From NCBI RefSeq assembly GCF_039530945.1, contig NZ_BAAAPC010000019.1, forward strand, positions 1 through 64,000: DNA of 64,000 bases, read 5' to 3'. The notes beneath the pieces are model-generated. The model was given only the letters and a program-made list of their open reading frames with translations, had not been told where the DNA came from and searched no databases. The number at the start of each line of letters is the position of its first letter. Position 1 is the first letter of the stretch. Shown here in pieces: positions 60,890 through 64,000 of this stretch. The translations under genes were made by a program, and so were the position numbers. The DNA is from Nocardiopsis_C rhodophaea (GTDB lineage: Bacteria; Actinomycetota; Actinomycetes; Streptosporangiales; Streptosporangiaceae).

Positions 60890-62937
60890 TCCGCGATGAG
60901 CTGCGCACGGCGCTGGACCTGTCGTCCCGGCACGAGCCCGCGCTCCTGTGCCACATCGGCGGTGCGGCGGCCCTGGACCAGCTCCCGGACGGAGCACCCT
61001 ACGCCGACTGCCGCGTGATCGACCTGGACGGCGGACTCCCCGAGCCCCCCGAGACCCCGTCCGGCCCGCCCTCGCCCATCGGCGTGGCCGCGCTCGTCGC
61101 GGCGACGCCCACCGACCTGCGCCGCGCTGTCGTCCTCACCGAGGCGCTGCCGCCCTCAGCACACGTCGTCCTCGGGATCGCCGCCCTCCCGCAGGGCGGC
61201 ACACCGCCCCTCCCGGCCGCGCCGGGTCTCGACCAATGGGCCGACCTCCTCCACGACCTGCGCGCTCACCGACACGCGGACGACGCCTGGAGCTGCGAGT
61301 TCCGATTCCTCGAACCGGTGGCCGTCCGAGAGGCGGTCCTGGCCGTCGCGCGATCGATCGGCGGGGGCCGACGGCAGTCGAACGCCGCACCCCTGGTGGC
61401 GCTCAGCGGGCCGGACGCGTCGCTGTGGCGTCCGGGAGACCCCACGGCGGTGCGCGTCGGCGCGCGCGGCCCCGTGCCCCTGGCCCGAGTCGCACCCATC
61501 GCGGACATCGCGCTGCGCACCCACACCAGCCATCCGCCCCCGTGGACCGACGACCACGTCGACTGCGTCGACCGTCCGACGATCGCCTCGCTGTCGTGGG
61601 CGCGATTCGGCCATGCGGGGGACGAAACGCGTGTCTGCGATCTGCGGCCGGGCGCGCTGGAGGTCGACGACGTTCCGCCCATCGACGAGCGCGTCGTCAA
61701 CCCGAAGGGCTTCCGGCCGACGGACAGCTCGCGCGTCGCCGGTCTGGTCCCGCGGCCGGACCGCTGGTCCGTCGTCGTCGGCAAGACCGAACTTCTCCGT
61801 GTACCCGATTCCGGGACCATCACCGACGTCGACCTCGACCGCCTCCGCTACCTGCGCGGGGTGCGCGTCGACTGGGGGCGGCACAGCGGTCCGCTGGCCG
61901 CGGTTCGGGCGGTCGCCGGTCTGGCCGCCGGGGGCGTGCCCGTGTTCAGCGCGTCGGTGCCCCGGTGGGGCCGGTGCCTCGGTGCGGAGCTGCGGTCCCT
62001 TCTCACCTCGGTCACCGCGGACGATCTCGCCGACCCGCTCACCCGCGAGGAGCACAGCGTGCGTCTGCGCCGCGCCGCACTGCGCACACACGGCACCATG
62101 GCGCGGTGGCGGCGCATCGGTGCCCGCGCCGGGTTCCCCCCTCCCCCTGCGCCCACCGTCTCGGTCATCCTGTGCACCCGGCGGCCCGACATGCTCGACT
62201 TCGCCCTGCACCAGGTCGCCCGCCAGCGCGGCGTCGACCTCGAAGTGGTCCTCGGCCTGCACGGGTGCGACCCCGACCTCCCCGAGGTGCGTGCGGCGGT
62301 CTCCGCCTTCCGCGCCACCGGTCGCGAGCTGACCGTCCATATCGCCGACAGCGGCACCCGCTTCGGCGCTGTGCTCAACCGGCTGGCGGCGCGTGCGGGG
62401 GGAAGCGTCATCGCCAAGATGGACGATGACGACTGGTATTCGCCGGACCACCTCGCCGACCTGCTCCTGGCGCGCGACTACTCCGGAGCCGACGTTTTCG
62501 GCTGCTCCGACGAATACGTCTACCTGGTCGACTTCCATCAGACCCTGCGCCGCGCGAACTGGGCGGAGCGCCCCGTGACCTTCGTATCGGGCGGGACGAT
62601 CGGCATGGACCGCGCCGTCGTGGAGGACCTCGTCGCGTTCCGGCCGATCACCGTCTCCGAAGACTCCCAGTTCCTCCTCAACGTCGCGCGCTCCGGCGGC
62701 CGGATCTACCGGACACACGGACTCGGCTACGTGACGCGCCGCTCTGGATCATCCGGCCACCTGTGGGATGAGGGCACCGCGTACTACCTGCGCCGCGGCG
62801 GCCAGCAGTGGTACGGGTGGCGGCCCAGCGCTCTGCTGGAGTGCGAGCAGCCGTTCGCCACGCCGCGGGAAGCGCGCATGAGCCACGCGCAGGAGATCGG
62901 GGGAGAACGTGACGGTCGTCGACACGACATCGCCTGA
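60886..62937 (+). CDS. large family 2 glycosyltransferase with an extra N-terminal domain
   Basis: 683 aa from GTG 60886. Residues 1-400 are an unrecognised domain (it includes LRYLRGVRVDWGRHSGPLAA and possible Rossmann-like strands). From about 420 a GT-A fold begins with PTVSVILCTRRPDMLDFALH, a DxD-like KMDDDDWYSPDHL and FVSGGTIGMDRAVVEDLVAF, SEDSQFLLNVARSG. It should add a sugar to a surface glycan. Overlaps the methyltransferase upstream (4 bp) and the next glycosyltransferase downstream (29 bp). Confidence 0.82.
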   Translation: MIRDELRTALDLSSRHEPALLCHIGGAAALDQLPDGAPYADCRVIDLDGGLPEPPETPSGPPSPIGVAALVAATPTDLRRAVVLTEALPPSAHVVLGIAALPQGGTPPLPAAPGLDQWADLLHDLRAHRHADDAWSCEFRFLEPVAVREAVLAVARSIGGGRRQSNAAPLVALSGPDASLWRPGDPTAVRVGARGPVPLARVAPIADIALRTHTSHPPPWTDDHVDCVDRPTIASLSWARFGHAGDETRVCDLRPGALEVDDVPPIDERVVNPKGFRPTDSSRVAGLVPRPDRWSVVVGKTELLRVPDSGTITDVDLDRLRYLRGVRVDWGRHSGPLAAVRAVAGLAAGGVPVFSASVPRWGRCLGAELRSLLTSVTADDLADPLTREEHSVRLRRAALRTHGTMARWRRIGARAGFPPPPAPTVSVILCTRRPDMLDFALHQVARQRGVDLEVVLGLHGCDPDLPEVRAAVSAFRATGRELTVHIADSGTRFGAVLNRLAARAGGSVIAKMDDDDWYSPDHLADLLLARDYSGADVFGCSDEYVYLVDFHQTLRRANWAERPVTFVSGGTIGMDRAVVEDLVAFRPITVSEDSQFLLNVARSGGRIYRTHGLGYVTRRSGSSGHLWDEGTAYYLRRGGQQWYGWRPSALLECEQPFATPREARMSHAQEIGGERDGRRHDIA

Positions 62938-64000
62938 GCCCGGGGGCGGGGCGGGGAGCGGTGGCGCGGCGGACCCCGCCGACCACCAGCCCCGGATTCG
63001 CCGCAACGACTACTCCGTGCTGCGGCCACCGCCGATCGGCGGTTGGACACCGACGCTGGGCGTCTCCGTGATCATTCCGGCCTACGGCAACGCGGAGAAG
63101 CTGCGCCTGGTGCTCGCGTCCCTCGCCGCGCAGACCTACCCGGCGCACCTGATGGAGACCGTGGTCGTCGACGACGGCACCGATCCCCCGCTGTCCCTCC
63201 CCGAGATCCGGCCGGACGATACCCGGATCATCCGCCCGAACACCCGGGTCTGGGGTCCGAGCCACGCGGTCAACGCGGGCGTGGCCGCATCGGACGGGGA
63301 GGTCGTCCTCCGCCTCGACTCCGACATGGTGGTCTACCGCGATCACGTGGAGTCGCAGCTGCGCTGGCACCACCTCGCCGACTACCTCGGGGTCCTGGGC
63401 GACAAGCGGTTCGTGGACTACGCGCCGGAGAGCCGCACGCCACACCAGGTCTACGAGGCGGTGCGCGAAGGGCGCGCCGCCGAGCTCTTCGACCACGACA
63501 GCGGCGGGGAACTGTGGATCGAGAAGATCCTCGCCCGCACCAACAGGCTGCGGTCCGAGGGGGCCCAGGCCTACCGGATCTTCACGGGGGCCAGCTGTTC
63601 GGTGCGCCGCGACCTCTTCGACACCGTAGGCGGCATGGACCCCACGCTGGTTCTCGGCGAAGACGCCGAACTGGGATACCGGCTCGCGCAGGCCGGCGCG
63701 GTCTTCGTCCCCGACCTCGACTCCAGCGGCTGGCACCTCGGCCTGCCGAGCATGCGGGTGCGCCGCGAGGAGGGCACCCGCTACCGGGTCCCCTACATCG
63801 GCCACCGCATCGCTGACTCCCCTCTGCGGCGCGACATCCGGGGCCGACAGTGGCAGGTGCCCTACGCCGAGGTCATCGTCCATGTCTACAACCGCCCCTG
63901 GGAGCAGGTCTGCGACACGGTGGACCGGCTGCTCACCGGGGAGACAGACGACATCCGCGTCGTCCTCGTCGGACCATGGACGGCCCTGGACACGGACCCC
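62909..64000 (+). CDS. family 2 glycosyltransferase, C-terminus beyond the window
   Basis: 364 codons, open to the window end, from GTG 62909 with GGGGGAG 6 nt upstream, overlapping the previous gene by 29 bp. After about 30 Gly/Pro-rich residues: LGVSVIIPAYGNAEKLRLVL (GT2 start), METVVVDDGTDPP, EVVLRLDSDMVVYRDH (DxD), RIFTGASCSVRRDLFDTVGG and LGEDAELGYRLAQAG, i.e. a complete GT-A core with the ED catalytic region. A further domain (VIVHVYNRPWEQVCDTVDRL) begins before the end, perhaps a second GT module. Part of the glycan operon. Confidence 0.85.
   Translation, partial: MTVVDTTSPEPGGGAGSGGAADPADHQPRIRRNDYSVLRPPPIGGWTPTLGVSVIIPAYGNAEKLRLVLASLAAQTYPAHLMETVVVDDGTDPPLSLPEIRPDDTRIIRPNTRVWGPSHAVNAGVAASDGEVVLRLDSDMVVYRDHVESQLRWHHLADYLGVLGDKRFVDYAPESRTPHQVYEAVREGRAAELFDHDSGGELWIEKILARTNRLRSEGAQAYRIFTGASCSVRRDLFDTVGGMDPTLVLGEDAELGYRLAQAGAVFVPDLDSSGWHLGLPSMRVRREEGTRYRVPYIGHRIADSPLRRDIRGRQWQVPYAEVIVHVYNRPWEQVCDTVDRLLTGETDDIRVVLVGPWTALDTDP

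Noticed and set aside
63043..63816. 257-codon plus-strand frame in the last glycosyltransferase
   Set aside because: Wrong frame: Arg-rich shadow of the GT2 gene that starts at 62909 and stays open to the window end.

Overview
The window is GC-rich throughout (about 70 percent by eye) and carries genes typical of an aerobic, mycothiol-producing actinomycete: mshB with its DUF6113 neighbour, a 7Fe ferredoxin FdxA, two succinate dehydrogenases of actinobacterial type, orphan HATPase regulators, a Ser/Thr kinase, an F420-type oxidoreductase and secreted streptogrisin-like proteases. The tandem alpha-lytic-type proteases and overall gene style suggest the Nocardiopsaceae (Nocardiopsis, Thermobifida and relatives), but this is inference. 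No rRNA, tRNA, CRISPR array or prophage was recognised.

Layout. 1-60: edge of an IS982-like insertion sequence. 123-6126: mostly minus-strand LOG protein, dapE, dapD, dapC and fdxA, which together cover most of the succinylase branch of diaminopimelate/lysine synthesis, with a membrane-anchored lysozyme-like protein between. 6301-12900: orphan N-terminal domain of a GNAT-type protein, a conserved unknown protein, a site-2-type protease, DUF6113 + mshB, and an S9 peptidase. 13508-19458: two tandem secreted S1 proteases, an MHS transporter, DUF3054, a small protein ending in a RHIM-like motif, and a TrmH/SpoU methyltransferase. 19579-28145: two complete succinate dehydrogenase operons of different type (sdhCAB on minus, the mycobacterial Sdh1-type anchor-sdhA-sdhB on plus) around a LysR regulator. 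28195-34630: Nudix, GntR, HATPase, two paralogous FAD monooxygenases on either side of a TetR regulator with a clear double operator, a frameshifted DinB-like gene and a deazaflavin oxidoreductase.

34735-39574 is a divergent envelope thiol-redox module: DsbA-like, CcdA-like and a PQQ-propeller lipoprotein on minus; a CPVC membrane protein, a BlaI-family repressor and an M56 metallopeptidase on plus. Two palindromes exactly 21 bp apart sit in the shared promoter. 39675-40285 is a VapBC pair whose toxin has an in-frame amber codon. 40298-48068 holds typA, mutT-like, recD2, a polysaccharide deacetylase and small unknown proteins. 48737-54333 holds a HATPase, an unusual Ser/Thr kinase, an SDR/AraC pair, an MmcQ/YjbR protein, an L7/L12-like protein and a proline-rich membrane protein. 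54915-59489 holds a secreted 5'-nucleotidase, a truncated AbiEi-like gene and two TPR/SEC-C-type proteins. 59759-64000 is the start of a glycan operon: membrane-anchored methyltransferase, a large family 2 glycosyltransferase, and a second one running off the window.

Many gene ends are marked by long perfect GC hairpins without U-tracts; the one after sdhB at 19526 also has a T6 tract. The most interesting points are the RHIM-like small protein, the BlaI/M56-DsbA/CcdA module with its paired operator, the amber-interrupted VapC, the (CG)n frameshift, the Cys/His motif in the Sdh1-type anchor and the short E. coli-type DapD.
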